A DNA stretch of 64,000 nt from Gymnorhina tibicen. Taxonomy: Eukaryota; Chordata; Aves; Passeriformes; Artamidae. The position numbers and the translations under genes are program-made. The stretch lies in NCBI GenBank assembly GCA_013399875.1, contig VXAZ01009368.1:348488-412487 (forward strand). Direction: 5' to 3'. A model generated the notes under the pieces. That model saw only the letters and a program-made list of their open reading frames with translations. It did no database searches and was not told the origin of the DNA. Below are positions 29,601-44,600 of this stretch, in pieces (within the stretch, counting starts at the first letter, position 1; the number at the start of each line of letters is the position of its first letter).

Positions 29601-32600
29601 CTTGGCTTTTTAGAAAGCAAAGTAAGTAAAGCAAAAATGACAATTTGATCAAATGAAGGGATAACGAGAGTAAGATTTACTACAGAATCTAAAAATGTAG
29701 ATAATGTGACTCTTAGTTATGCTGTAGGTACCTGAAGGAGGAGTGTTCACCGTGGACTGGCAAGGTGATGGGAGGAGCTGGAGACTGGATATACATTGAC
29801 TGCCCAGACGTCTGTGTGCCTTTCCTGATCAGCTTTCCAGTGTTAGGATCATAAAGTCGAACTTCAGGACCAGGTTGAGACTTCGGATGGATGGGTGTTG
29901 GATGAAACAGAGCTGTCTGAAATGTACTGGGTGTATCAGGAAATGTGGCAGGGCTATTTTCTCTGTTAGATGGAGTTCAGAAAAAAATTGCATTAGAAAT
30001 TTAAATGAGCTATCTAACCACAACGTAAAAAACAAGCATTCCATTTTTTTCTAAAGCAGTAGAGGGAAATGGTTTGGAAAATCTCTAAAGAAACATTTCT
30101 CCTCCACCTCATTAAAGTCTCACTGAATTTAAAACAGAAAACTGCAAATACAAGATAATGTCATATTTAAATTATTAAAATACTATCAAGTGTGCCTTAA
30201 AAATTGTCTAAACATATAAAGTTACTGAAATGGCTTCCAGGTAGTAACAACAGCACAATTAGCGTAGCATGATAATCTGCATACATGCAAGAAAGAGAAA
30301 AGTAGGCTATTGTATCAATCTTTGTATTTGCTCTCCAAATTGGCTTGGAGAGAAAATAAACATGTAGTATTAATTTCCAAGTCATCCTAACTAGTTTTTT
30401 AAAATACTAAGCTGCTTATGATCACCCTGCTGCATTTTAAAAACGTAACTTTAGAAGTATCAGCAGAAACATTCAGAGATCAGTCTGCAGGGATCACCAT
30501 TACGGCATACTATCCAATTATGATGAAGTGCCACAAAAAAAGCAGCAAGCAAATTGAATAATTTTAAAAAATCATCAAATAAAACAGCATGTTATGCTCC
30601 ATGAAAGCAATACTATGTTAAAAAAAGATCCAATTAATTTGTAACAAATATTAGAAGTGATACAAAACTGGAGCTTTTACCAGACGCTTTTATGGATGTT
30701 TCTGAAGTAGTCTTGTAGCAGTAACACAGTAAACCAATCCCAAGTTTACCTATTCTTTTCTTGCTATTGCTATTTTCTTGCTTTGCATTTTACATGCAAC
30801 ACTTGTTGCAGACTTCATCCCTCCCCTAGTTTATAAGTGCTCTGGACCCATAACCACTATTTCAAGCAGCTTTATTAAGGAGAAAATCTTTTCCAAAGTA
30901 GCTGCACATATTGGGTTAAAGTAAAAGTACTTGCATTAAGATAGATATCTTACTGACTGAAACTTGGGTGGGGGGGAAGTATGATGCTAAGATGTATTAT
31001 ATTTGAAACACAGAAGTAGGAAAAATTTTCATGTTTCAGTAAAACGGAAGAGTAAACTAATAGAGGGAGGAAGACTAACATTAATCTAGACATCAAAAAA
31101 CAATGTTTACAAGTGACTGTCCAGGTTTCTACTGTGAAGTTTGCTGTGTCAGGTCTCTGAGACAAATTAAGCACCCCATGCAAATATTCCAAAGCTGGAT
31201 CAAAATCTGATAGTACTTTTTAAAGACTAAGTATTCTAGTCAAGCCATAAGCAGGCTGCATGTCTTTTCCTAACTTACAGGGATCTGTCTCAACCTAGTG
31301 TCCCATTTGATAAATGCCCTCACTTCCACATGTTTCTTCATTTGGTGTCTTCAAAGCCTTACACACCCATGTTCTGCCCTCAAAGGACATCTTACAAGCT
31401 GAAAGTAAATCTCTAGCATAGTCAATCACACCAGTATCAGTTTAATACAGAAACCCCCCTATGCTGTGCTCCTTCCTGTCTAGACAGGGAAGATCCTCCG
31501 TTAGGCTTGCAAGATGTGGGTCTATCCAAACAGATAAGTCAAGAAGCAGAAGCTGGCTTGACAGCACCTCGTCACGAGTTACTTTAGCCATGCCACTATC
31601 CTGAAGAGGACTGTTACTGATAACTCTCTGACTTCCTCTTTGCTAATAATGTTTTTGGCTGTCACTTCTATTTACTGTCACCCCAGTGCATTAATTATTT
31701 TTTCCTTTACCCTTTCAGCACTTTCTTAGCATCCCAAAACCACCTCTCACTTCCTTTCTTCCAGTTTTTGCTCCTATCTTTATGCCTTCCAGTTCTTCTT
31801 AGAATTTTCTATGGTATTTTCTGTTTCTCTCCTTCTCGTCACTACCAAATTTCACAAAAAAATGCCATACTTTACCAATTCTTCATGCAGTAGAAATATG
31901 TGCATTTTTTGGCAGCATGAATGATCCTGTGCCTTGGTGGCATTCCTATGTTAGCTTACGGATGAACTGAGAAGGGCAACTTCTCCAAATTAAAAGAGCT
32001 AACAACAGTAACTGCTAAAGAAAGTAATGTTAGCACAAGTTTTGTCCTCACTGTGCTAGTTACTAAACTGTCTCCCAATCCCTTGACAGTCTTCAGTTTA
32101 AGCAGAAGAGAAATGGACAAAAATGGGGAGTTCTTCCATAAAATCCATAAGCATTGCGCACCATTCTGAACTTGTCAGAAACCAACTTATTAACAAATCA
32201 GCATCACTGTATGAACAACCTATTTTCATGGCCCCTATTCCCTCAAGTTAGCGCTTACCTGTGCGTTTTGATGTAGTCATCCTTCAAGGGAAAGAGCTGT
32301 TCCTCAACCTTGTCCCAGCGCTCCAGGCAGCTCCACAGCCAATCGGGGTTCACAACGTGGAGGTCCTTGCAGTCCTGAGCTTGCCGTACTTTTTCTGTGC
32401 CTATTACACAGTCAAACACAACAGAAACACAGAAGATAAACCAGTGTGTAGTTAAAACTAAGAACATTTTGTGATCAATTGTACAGAAAAAAAAAAAGCA
32501 ACACTCCTCTCCAACCCAACAAAACAATCACAACTAATAAAAGTGAGGATCTAAATAAGATGCAGTACCTCAGACTCAAGCTGGATGAAGGTAACTTTCT

Positions 32601-35600
32601 GAAGAACTGGCACCATGGAAGTAGTCCACTAAGATGTATACAGAAAATCCTGCATCTTCTCTGCATGTTAGCCCAACAAATACAACTTTTGTATTATATC
32701 TCCTTCACTTACATTTGTTAGTAATCTAACAAGAAGCAGCTTTTCAATGTTGTTGAAGCCTGGCTAACTTATCATACTAACTTTTTTACACATGGTCCCC
32801 TGTTCGTACAGCGTGCTACCTTTCAACAGGCTGTCACCCACTCAACCTCCATCTGCCAGAAGTGGAGGCAAAGCAGACAGAACTCCTTTGTGCCAAAACA
32901 GGAACAAAGAATGTGAAGTTAAACATGGCAGGCTACAATGCAGTCCAGGTGAAACCATCAACAGTGCAGCCTGCAAGTAACAGGTGAACTCAAATTCTAC
33001 TCTCTGGGGATGCCAGAACAAGAGAGAAACTCAGTAAAGTTGCTATAAATCTGCCAAAAAGCACAAAAATCAGTGCTGTGGTTTAATCCCAGCCACTTGT
33101 TGACTCCTCCAACCACCCCAGTGGGATGGGGAGGAGAATCAGGGAAAAAACATTAATATTAATGAGTTAACAACAGCTAATGAAACCAAGTAGAATATAA
33201 TAATACTAATAATATGAGCCCTTGTCTGTTTTCACATATGTGAAAACAACAAAGCAATGAAGCCTCCAGAAAAAAAAAAAATCAACTTTCAGAACAATTC
33301 TTACAAGGAAGCAACTACAGTAAATTAATTTGATGTTCTCATCACAGTTCCCTGGAGTTTCATCTTCATGACTGTCTTTTAACAACATGATTTTTTACTT
33401 GTTTCAATTAAGATGAAAATCTTGAAGTACCATACTTCTTCACATAATTTGAAGATGAGACGAAGCAGCTAATCTCAAATACTTAATGCACTTTGTACAA
33501 CCAGAACTACAATCCACTGGGATAGACAAATGAACTGAAGTGCACTTGAGGATTGACCTAACTAGTTGGTTGGACAGCTCAGTTTAAGATATCAGTAAAT
33601 TTAAAAGACTAAATAAACAGAAAGGGCAGGAGATAACTGTGCTTTACCAAACTGCTGAAAGCTTTTGTTTCCCTACCTTTCGTCCCCCAAACCCAATGGA
33701 ATACAGGAGTAGGGCTACATTTTTCTCTAGACACACAAGTTTTATCTTCAATTTAGATTAAAAAACCCCAATTTTGTGTGCACAAACATATTTCTTCTTT
33801 TTTTCAGCTGTAAATGCAAGCAATTGCACAGTTCAGGATGTAAGAGCTATACATATAAAGCTTTACTCCACACTAGTATCATTGCAAAAAAAAAAAAAAG
33901 TTAATTTAAGAACCCAAGATAAACACAAACACAAAAATAAGTATTTCAAGATACAGCCCTGTCCAAACTTCTAATGATTTGGACATGTCATATTTTAATT
34001 TTTGCCATGAAATAAAAATAAAACCACTGTCCAACAAAGATTCAGTGAAAACAATTTTAGAACTGCAACTGTGTTAAACCCAGCACAACTTTGCAGTTCA
34101 AGAGGTTTTAACTGGCTACAACATAAAACCCTAATAAGGGAGGGCAATGCACTCCCTGAAATCATACATGCCCTGATTTAAGAAATCTGTTTTCCAATTA
34201 ATTATCAGTTACAAAAGCAACTGAGAGAAATTTCATGCAACAGTTGCTAGAATTGAGCCACTCTACTGTGCCAGAAGGAGCTTGGACTAGAGGTATTATT
34301 AATATTTAATTAACCTCAATAGGAACTGTAGAAATACCTGCAGTTAGAAACAGTTATGTATAAAGCTGTATTTAATTTATACACAGGGTATATTTCAGAG
34401 GAAATAAAGCAAAGGTTCTGAAAGAGAATAATTTTAAGAGATCTGGGAGAAAAAGGATTGAAGAAGTTAAAGACTTGGCTTAGACATAACTTTCTTTTGA
34501 GAATAGAGGAGAAAAGCAATGATAACATAAGAAAAACAAACAGATAAGAGGACAGCTGTTATAAAGAGGATACTAAAATCAGGTTCATAAGCATAGGAGT
34601 TTCAAGGCAAAAAAAAGCAACAGGGGCAAGAAGTCTCATAGAAGTTTAGGTACCTGTGCCTGGTATTAGATACTGAATCAAATATCAGACACAGCTGGCA
34701 ATACTGTCCTGCACATAACAGCTCGGGAGCTGACTGAATGCAATGTACAATAGCAGTGATTTCACTAGTAACCAGAGCTGATGATGCTGCTGCATAGATG
34801 GGACTGTGCTGCTCCTTTTGGACTTCATCAGGGGAAACCTGGACAAAACCGTAAAACTGCGCCTTCACCTGATGTTAAAACTGTGAAGTTACATGGGAAG
34901 ATGGCTTCCTCCAACTGTTTTTCAAACTCATGTTTCTGTACTGATGTCAGGAGTTTCATCTTGATGGCCCTTCCTCCCCAACCCCACATTCTGCATCCAC
35001 ACATATCTGATTGTTTCATACTGGATGCATGCTGAGGAGCTATGTAAATTCTTCTAGTCAACAGGATTGTAACAGAAAACTTGAACATGAAAGCCAAAAT
35101 AGCATGATTTTGTATGAAGTTGCTACTGGAACTAAGTGGTCTTTAAGGTCCCCTACAACCTAAATTTTCTAGGACTCTATGAAAGCTGGTGACACAAATC
35201 CACCTGCCAAAGTCAAAAGTCTTCCCTTTCTCACCTCCACAAGATCAAGGCTTTCTGCCTCCTCCCCGTTTCCGTTTCTAAAGTGCCTATTGCACAACTC
35301 CAGCATACTGAAAACTGCATGAGGGAACACAACTGTGTCCTCTTGGGGAGTGCTTCCTATTTCTAGCTGACATCTTGACAAATCGAGATTTCACATGTAT
35401 GATGTACTTTAAAGCAAGACTTGGTGAAACACCAATTTTAACTGGGAGAAGAAATAGCATTGTGATACTTTATATGTTTGCCTTCTCCTCTCCCTTTCCC
35501 CACTGTAACTTCCCCTTTTCGAATTAGGCTTATTAAGACAAAACAGCAGATTTTAATCCATCCAAGCAACAGTACTTCTGATGCAGCTAAAAACATCTGA

Positions 35601-38600
35601 ATTACCCAGCTGAGCTGAAAATCACTTAGAGAAAAACTGATTTTTCAGACTACTTTTTTGCATTATTGTCATCTAATCACCTTTCCCTGCGTCAAATTCT
35701 AAAGTTGTTCCAAAAAGTTAAAAAAGCACAGAAGATTTTCCACATGAAGCAACTGGGGCCTAAATTCATCGTATCTACTCTCTGATGGATACAGTCTGAA
35801 GCAGATAATATCGGAAAATGTTATTTTCAAAGCTGGGGAAGGTGCTCATCAATTCTACTTCTGAACTTGTTGAAAACAGTGCTCAGCCGACTGCAGCCTC
35901 TGATTCATTCTCAGCCAAGAGGAAGTCGGTGTGTGTGCTCAAGGCTGTGCCAGGACTAACCAAAGCACATGATGGGGAGAGACCACCAGCGGCACTTGCA
36001 GAACTCTCTCCTGATTACACCACACCAAAATCAACATATCCTTATGGCAGTTTGCAACCAGGCTGCCAGACAATGCTTGGAAAATCTGTTCACTAAAAGT
36101 ATATTTCTCTTCAGATAGTCTTTATATATAGATCTTGATTTACAATCAAATCCTGAAGCTCTTCTGCAAGAACACCGACCTAAGACAAGTGATACACGTG
36201 CTGTTCTGAGGCTATGCCTAAAGTTCAGGTTTAACTCTGCACTGTGCTTTACCAACAAAAGCAACAGGCTTGCCTGGTCAGTGGCCAAGTATAGAGCAAT
36301 GCTTAACTGGATTTTTTTTTAAAGACACAGCCCTTGAATATAGTTTTCAGGAAAAAACGCTGTTGACACATCACAGGTGTGGGAAATGGCACGGACTCAA
36401 ATATATTTTGAAAAATTCAGGGCCAAAATTGATGTATTTCTATTCCTACCATACTACAATAATTTTTGAGAGATTTGAACAGCTTTATCTACCAGTAAAA
36501 ACTCAATACAAAAATCAACTACAGTGTCTTTCATCTGTTCAGGAAGGAACATAACAAGGTTTATGAAATGGTGTGATAACTGCTTAGCCAAGTGTGTACA
36601 CAGCTATAAAAACTCATCCTACAGTGGAGTTTACTGATGCTTAAAGCAAACAGCAGATGTTTTAAAAACTGAAGCAAGATTTATGCAGCCCATAGACAAG
36701 TGGAAAGGACTATAGGGTAGCCTTTTCTCAGTCACTCAGATTTATGAAAGCTGATTACATGATGCAAAGGTCCTGTATTTTACAGTAATCCAGGCAGATA
36801 GTATTTTCTGCCCTATGTAATGAAAAAAGTCCTGATTTTTTCCAAGAACAGGGATTTATTTAATTTCAGAATTCAGAGTACCTGTGTCTACAGGGAAACA
36901 AGCTGCCTATCTGCAGAGAAATAGACAAGTATATATAAAGAATAAAAGAAATTTACATTATTTACTCTAATAGGCTGGGAAGAATGCTGTAAAAACAACC
37001 TAAAATGGTTTTTCAGTAGCTGTTCATTTCAATGTACCAAGTTATGATGAGGTCACTTCGCATGGGAAACCCCATCACTTCAAGACCTAAGGGCTAATGC
37101 TATTTCACACTGACTTCTCCCCTTTTACGTCCTTTGCCAAATTCTTCCTTTGCCTTCAAAACAAGAAAGCTAATAGTATTTATCTCTTAAACACTTTTGC
37201 AGATTAAGCATATGCCATTCCTTACATCTCAGCTAATGCAAAGTAAACATACACATTCAGCTGCTTGTCAGAGTCCCAAGTCTGCCATTGTTAGTGGTGT
37301 CACCCAGAAAGACTGAACTAAAAGGTATTTTAGAATCACTTGTCACAAACACTTTAAAAAAAGAAAAAAAGAAAAATGTATAGATCACAATGTTGCCTGG
37401 CCTTATGTCATTGACTTCTGAAAAAAACTCAAGAAGGGACATGCTTTTGTTTCCCCTTTTCACCAGCAACTAGACATCAAGCAGTGCTTCAGATGTTTGC
37501 CATGGGAGCCAAAGAAGCAATATTTGTATGGCTTACTGTCAGCAAGAGGCTCGTAAGAATTTGCTCTCTAATCATGCAAGAATCACTATGAAAATCACAT
37601 TGACAGATGAATTATCACAAATCCAGCTGTGACAGAACAAAATTTATATCCTTAAAATCTCTGATTAAGAAATTTCCTTCATGAAATTAGAACGATGCAG
37701 CACAACTACTCCCACCTAACCAGAGGTGAGAATAATAGTCTCCAGGTGAAAAAAAACCAAAATCCCATCACGAAACCAGAACCAGTCAATCCACAAGGAT
37801 CTTACAAAGGGTTATTGCAGAATACAGTTTTTTTCACTCTAAATCCCTCTATTTCATTGCCATTGCTACAGAAATAATTATTAAGTGATGACTAAAGATG
37901 ACAACAGTATTGCCCATTAGGCAGAAATGACTGCCAATTTACCTCATCTAGAATTAGTGCAATATGCAATTTAATCAAAAAACAAAGATAAAATAGTTTT
38001 TCATATTCAGATGTACTTTAGTGTATGATTCACTAAAAATGTGCAGGTGGCATATAATTTACCTACAAAAATAGAGCACAAGGATGCATAGATGCATCTA
38101 CATAAACACACAACCCTCAAACTGTACATTCCAAAAACAAACTAAAAAGTCAACTGCTTCTCATTATCACATGATGTATACCTTAATATGTTTTTCAACA
38201 CTTTTCATTCTAGAGAAATGTGTATGTTTGGGAGGGTGTAATTTACATTTATCCTATCAATTTTACCCCATCACACAATAGTTGCATCTGATGTATAACT
38301 ACATTCAGAAGTAATCTAGTTTAAGATAAATAAAGCAACTTTGAAATGAAGCATTTTAAGATTTGAAATTGGAAAATCTCTCATATTGACAGCTACTATG
38401 TCTCCAATGAAGTATGATGAACTTGCATAATTCCTTGCTGAAATAAATATTACTATTTATGAAGTTTTAAAAGAGTTGTTCAGCAACTGTAGTAAAACAA
38501 TGGAGTCCCAAACTGATGTATCCATTGATTTCAAAACTTCACATTCACTGTTGCAATTACCACATCTTCACAACCCAGAATCCCAGCTAATCTCAATGCA

Positions 38601-41600
38601 TCTAATTCTATCTCCTGAGTTTTAGTTTGTTTTTACTACAAAAATGTCTATCTCCATTTATATAATATGCTTTTACTACTTAAATGCCTCTTGACACACG
38701 CACTTTCTGCACTTAAGGTCACACACACACACTTTTAAGGAAAGTACCCTCTCTTTAAAATACAAGCCAATGAAACCAAGCTGCTTCTGATGTACTAAAC
38801 CACCATATGAATAGCAGTCAACAAAATTATCCAGTAGGTGGCAGATAATGTATTTCTTTGCTCATGACATCTAAGCATGTCCTAAAAGTACCTCTAAGTT
38901 TTAGATGCTTTACAAGATGCAGTTTTACTTCTGGATTTCATGGGTTTGATTATCAGATATTTAGATTCCATGTAATTTTGAAAGGGCAACAATGAGGGAA
39001 CCAAGGCTCAGGGTGCACCCAAAAAAAAAGCGTGCTAGAAGCTAAAGCTGTTGACCTGTTAGCTCCTCTATGGCAGCTACCAATGGTACACTGCTATCCG
39101 TAACAGCTATGAAAAAACAGGCAGCTTTGTCAAACACAACCCAAAAGTTATGCTAAACTCTCTTACATCTCCTTTGACAAAAAAGTACAGGTTAAGCACA
39201 ATGCAGTGACAGGGTATTAGCAGTCTTAAAATAATTCGAATTCCATCCCAAGTGAAACTGAAACATTAGAAGTGAATCTGAGAAATGGAGAAAGAGAGCA
39301 CTGCTATACCTTTATAGCAAGTCCACCATAAACTTTTCCTTTCACACAAATGTTAAAAGTTTCTATACAACTTTGAGTCTTTGAGCATTAGTATCACCAA
39401 TTCTTAACAAAAAACTGAGACATGACACATTACATCAGAGGGTATTTAGTGGGTCCTACTTTTAAAAATTAAAAGCCACATTTGAGTAAAAAGAATAGAA
39501 AAATCCTTTCAAAAAGGCTGCTAATTTGTTTTAGGAAGAATCTTTCCTTTGATTTCAATTCTAATCTCAGTTACATCAAAGTCTGTAGATTATACAAAAA
39601 AGAGCTCAAGGCATGAACTGTAACAGACCAAAAGCTGCTGGAGAACGCAAGTCTCAAATACCTACCTGTCCTTGCTGCAATGAGATGTGTTGCTTTATCA
39701 GGATCATCAGCACTCAGTACAAGATTCTTCACAATTTTAGCTCCAAGTGCTGTGGCATGATAGTGTTCCCGTGTCTTTTCAATAGGGAAGTTCGTCGGGT
39801 AAAGTCCGCTAAATATTATGGTTACATCTGCCAACACTTTACTTTTTAGTTCTGGTACTATTTTTCTGATGTCTGGAATTTCCTCAATCTCTTTTTTCAG
39901 GTATTTATCATACTTTGTGTAATAATCAGTGTGAACTCGCACAAGGATCTCCTCGAGGTATATTAAATGGTCGTCGTCATCTGTATCATCTTCTTCCTCT
40001 TCCTCCTCCATGCTCTGGTCTAAGGACTCACCCATTGTAATTCCAGACTGTTCACTAATCTGAGATTCTGTTTCAGCTTCTTTCTTGTCTCCAGACCCAC
40101 TTCCTAAGTCACAAAGGCTTTCCTGTTCACTTTCCTCTTGTGCTTCAAGATCAATTTTGTCCTGCATATTTTCACTAGGTAAAGATTGTGTGTCCCCAGA
40201 ATGGTTCACCAGACCATCCTTTTTCTCACTCACATCAGTGCAACTCTCTTGCTGCAAATTTTCATCCTGAAGAGGTTGTTTGGATTTCTTCCAACTTCTC
40301 TTTTCCTCATTCTCACTATCCGATACAGAAGTGGATGACTTTTTGGTATCCAATCCATCGTCACTTTCACTGTCACTAGACAGTTCGAAGTCCAAGTCAT
40401 TTGTTGTCTTCTCTTGCATTTGCTGCTTCTCTGTAACTGTTGTATCAACTTGTTCTGAAAAAATCTGAGATTCTTTTGTATTTGCCAAATCATCAGTGAC
40501 CTCGCTGTCCATTTTGTGATCAGTGCTATCATTTAAGGAGTCCTGGACATTAACTTTATTGTGAGAGTTCACATCCCCATCAGATGTTTCACTACTTACA
40601 GAAGTACTTCCATTTGCAGTGCAAGTGTCTTTTGCAGTTTTCTTGAGGCCGTTACTGTGCTCTTCTACACATATAACATTCTTTATTTCTTCAACATCTT
40701 TTGCTGAAATCACTGCTGTATCCAATGCTTCGGGTTTTGTAGAGTGGTTTGCTAAGACATGGGCAAGAAAGAAAACACACACATATTTTCCCTTTTTTCA
40801 AGAATAATCAAAATTTAATTTTCTTTGACCTTAAACACAGAGTTTACATATGGACTTCGATTTCATTATATTTGGAAGTGATCACTAGACTTTTCAAAGT
40901 TGTTAGAATCCTCTAGGTGTCAATGATTACTAGAAAGGACTGTCAAACATAGCAAACATTATTTTGTAAAGAATTTATATAAGCAGCTTCTCTTTTTTCT
41001 TTCAATCACAGGTCCAAAGTAATTATTTGTTAATTCTACAAGCATTAAAGAATTTATCTTGTAGTGTAAGTTTTATGATTACATCTTAGAGCAATGAAAA
41101 TAAACGGGGGGAGACAGGGGAAGAATTAGCTTTGTACAGTCCTAATCCAGAACTTTGTATGGTCCTAATCCAGAACAGTACAAGAACTTCATTTATAAAC
41201 AGCCATGTCTTTCATATTACCTAATTTTCATAACAAAATAACTGTACTTTAGTACTTGAAAAGATATACATATTTTAGCAACACAAAGATGCCTTTCAAG
41301 CTCAATTTAAGACTGATGGAAGGCAAGTGAAAGGGTAATAAGAGTCAAAAGCAGAAGAATAGTTTTAGGATGTGTCTGCAGATGTCTGCAGAAGTAGAGA
41401 GACAATTAAAGAAGCTGCAGACATCCAAAACTTTGCACACAAACATTCACTGGGAACACTGTGTGAAATCACGCTACTTTGTCTCCCTTTTGTGTGCATG
41501 TTCCTGCCCAGCAAGTAACAATGGGAGTTAAGTGTAGAGGTCCCACATCACAGTGACCTGATTCAGGTTAATCGTATTATTCCTATTTTCGTATTGGACA

Positions 41601-44600
41601 CTTCTATTTCAACAAGGGAAAGAGAGCAATGTCACAAGTACTAAATTTAAAAGAACTCCAAATCCTTGGCTAAACTGGAAAAAGCCCGGCATTTCTTTCT
41701 TATGACATAGTGTTTCAAATACATTTTACCCCCAAATAATTACCAATCTAGTGATGTGTACTTTCTAAATCCATTATGTGTATTACACTGCTGAGCCTGT
41801 TGAACATAAGGTTCTTGTGTCAAATGCCAGAACACCATATTCAGTAGGTGCTAAAAAGTCACGCTAATTTTATTAGCACGATTTAGACTGGGAGGCAAGC
41901 AGAGATCAACATTCATTTTCAGCAGTGCGTTGAGGCCAGAGTTTATTACCTATTCCTCCAAGTCCCAAGGGCAAGGAAGGGGACTGAAGAGGTGAAACCT
42001 ATAGAGAAGAAAAAGTCAGCATGTTTTACATGGGAGTGTGAGGGAGAAACTGTCCCCCTTTACATATTCTTGAACAGTTTGGTGTATTGCCTAATCGGCT
42101 CTTAGCCACAACACTTACTAGTACTCCACTTCTGCTCTGGTTGCTGCCAAAAGGAACGCTCTCAATAAGAGCAGTCCACTTTTACCAAGCTACTCACATT
42201 TGTGCTGTCAACTTCAATAGTCTGGGATTGCCCATCTAAGCACAACTGCAATATTAGTAAGACCACCTCAATGACCTACATCAATCATGTTTGAAAAGTG
42301 GACAAAGTTATAAACGTGGTTTAAAAACAGTCTAATTACCTTTCTTCTTCATTTGCATTTCTCTTGATCCAGGAGGTGCATTGATATCTCCTATTCCCTG
42401 AAAGTATACATATTTCTTCACAGTTATCAAATTGGGTGCAAACTTCCAAACATCCTCTCTATCATCAATGATGCAAACCATGGAATCTCCACATGGAAAG
42501 AGATCTCTAAGAGACAAAACAGTTGATAAATTAAAACAGTTTTAGAAATTTATATAGCAATGAAAGCAATTTCTGTTGATGCTCTGGTTTATTATGAGCA
42601 TGTCTGCAGAACATGGAACTTACAAAAATTCAGCAATATTAAAATTATGGAATTCAAAATACAAACTTTGAACAAAATAAAGTTAGTGAAAAAAATGAAA
42701 CAGCTCTTTTAAAATCTGTCCCAAAGGCTAGAAGCAGAAAACAAGAAAACTGTGCAAGAACAAACCATTACAACACTTCAGTCTAGTTTTCACTGTTTGT
42801 CAACCAATAGCCCAAAGTCAACTATCACAAGGTCAATACACTGCCTATATATAGATAGGAAAAAGACACAAGAAGAGTTTTCAAAGAGTAGATTCACTCA
42901 ATCCAAGATAAAAGAAACAGAAGTACTAGTATCACCCATCGCCTAGGAGGAAGAGGAGGTAGAGTACTTAAAATGCATATAAAAAACACAGCAAGAAAAG
43001 AAAAAAAGCTTCTCATTTGCTACAGTCAAGTGTGGAGCGGCCATAATTTTTAGTATTTCATAAAGCTGAAATTCATAAATCTCATAAACATATCTGTCTT
43101 AGAAAAAATCTTGGCTTTTATACTCTGAAAAAGATCAGAAGGTGAATTTAGACTAGAATATGAATTCAAGGCTCTAGATGACCTAATTTCAAGAAACACT
43201 AGGAACAGAAGGTGCTTTTAGCACATTTGAAAGACAGAATACTAGGTATTCAATTACGAATTAAACTCAAGCTGAGAATTTTAGTTTGATTAAAAAACCC
43301 ACAACATACAAGTCATTATACAAGATCACAAGACAAAGTGGAAATACAGTTGTTATTACAAGAATAAGAAGTGTAAGTGAAAATATGATGCCATTGCATC
43401 ACACTCTTACTGTTCTGCTACCACAGAACCCATTAAGCAGAGCAAATGCTGCAATGCCCAACACCTCAGTTTTACTGAGGTGGTGTTGATATTTAAGAGG
43501 CAGACAAAGAAGGATATAAACACGTTAAGTGCAGAGGGAGCAACTTCTATATTATTTAGCATATTTTCTCTGTTTCTTGTCCTGTTTTGTGTAAGACCCA
43601 CATACATACCTAAGATTCCCAGTTTTAGAAAATGGATCGATACATTCATCCCTTGACAATATCCGATGGGAAAAAAGCTTCTTCTCAGGGTCCAAAAATC
43701 CTTTTGGAAGAAGAAATTAAAAAGTTAATGTTCCAAGATATTCCTTGTTTACATTCTATATACTTCAGCTATTTTAATTTGTACAACAGCAGTTTAACAG
43801 ACAATTTTAAGGCACGAGATCGTATGGGAGAAAGTACAATGGATCAAGTATTTGTAGCTAATTCAGTGAGATTAATTTTAAAAATTGCATCTAATTTTCC
43901 TTCAAGATGGCAACAAAACTGGATTTGTGATAGCCAAATAAATAAGGCTGAAAGAGATACAGCAGGTGACAGATACATGATTTTTGCAACTTACATTTAT
44001 CTCTCTAGAGCTGGTTCTTTAAAGCTAAATGCTCTCCTTAACTCATTATGCCTAGGGACTGCAGAGAAGTCTCACAAGAGTCGGCAATGTGCTGCAATAC
44101 TTAAGCACAGTAGGAAGTTAAGGGACAGTTCCAGCCGGAGCTCTTGCATTTGTAGGTTTTAAGTTGTACCTCTAACAACTACTTCAATACATTTACACAT
44201 AATGAATATATCCTGGGATTTCTAGAAATATTTAGGCCCAGTTGTAGTAACTTTCCTCACTGCACTCTTTAGAACAAACAAACAAACAAAAAACCCCCCC
44301 AAAACCAAAACAGAAGCTGTGCTAGCTGATCTTAAATCAAGATAAAGTGCCATTATTTAGGAAAATGGTGACTTGGGTGTACAAACACACATGCACATGC
44401 TTCTGAACCTACTCTCCAATAATGAAGTTCACCTTCATGAGCAGATCACAGCCATGTAATTGCTTAGAAAGAAACTGGCACATTACATGCTAACCTGTAT
44501 TTTTCATTTTACTGAATTTGTACTGAAGCTAGTATGAACTTCTCATTATTCTTATGAATAGTACAAGGCAGTCAATATTTACTTGGGAACAATCTTTTCA

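Larger units (their letters stand above)
23680..29731 (-). other. CTDP1: CTDP1 intron 10
   Basis: About 6.05 kb of AT-rich intron. It contains a 24-nt near-perfect palindrome at 24241-24264 and an unassigned plus-strand ORF at 27129-27461. I see no CR1 or LTR copy in it. Confidence 0.9.
32401..39665 (-). other. CTDP1: CTDP1 intron 8
   Basis: About 7.3 kb. It holds an LTR-type fragment at 33074-33218, a short CR1 3' end at 35126-35186, poly(A) runs near 33270 and 33887, and a short (AC)n at 38720-38732. Several 60-95-codon ORFs on both strands have no recognisable content. Confidence 0.93.

Noticed and set aside
39571..39665. Extension of the exon 8 frame past the donor to a stop, giving a 3'-terminal exon
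   Set aside because: The in-frame tail after ATHLIAART is unlike FCP1, and a GTAGGT donor at 39665 joins exactly in phase to the rest of the BRCT domain in exon 9.
43632..44162. 176-codon plus-strand ORF as an antisense gene
   Set aside because: Its start overlaps exon 6 of CTDP1 in antisense, which lends coding-like composition to the first part. The rest is unrecognisable and no promoter or splice context is seen.
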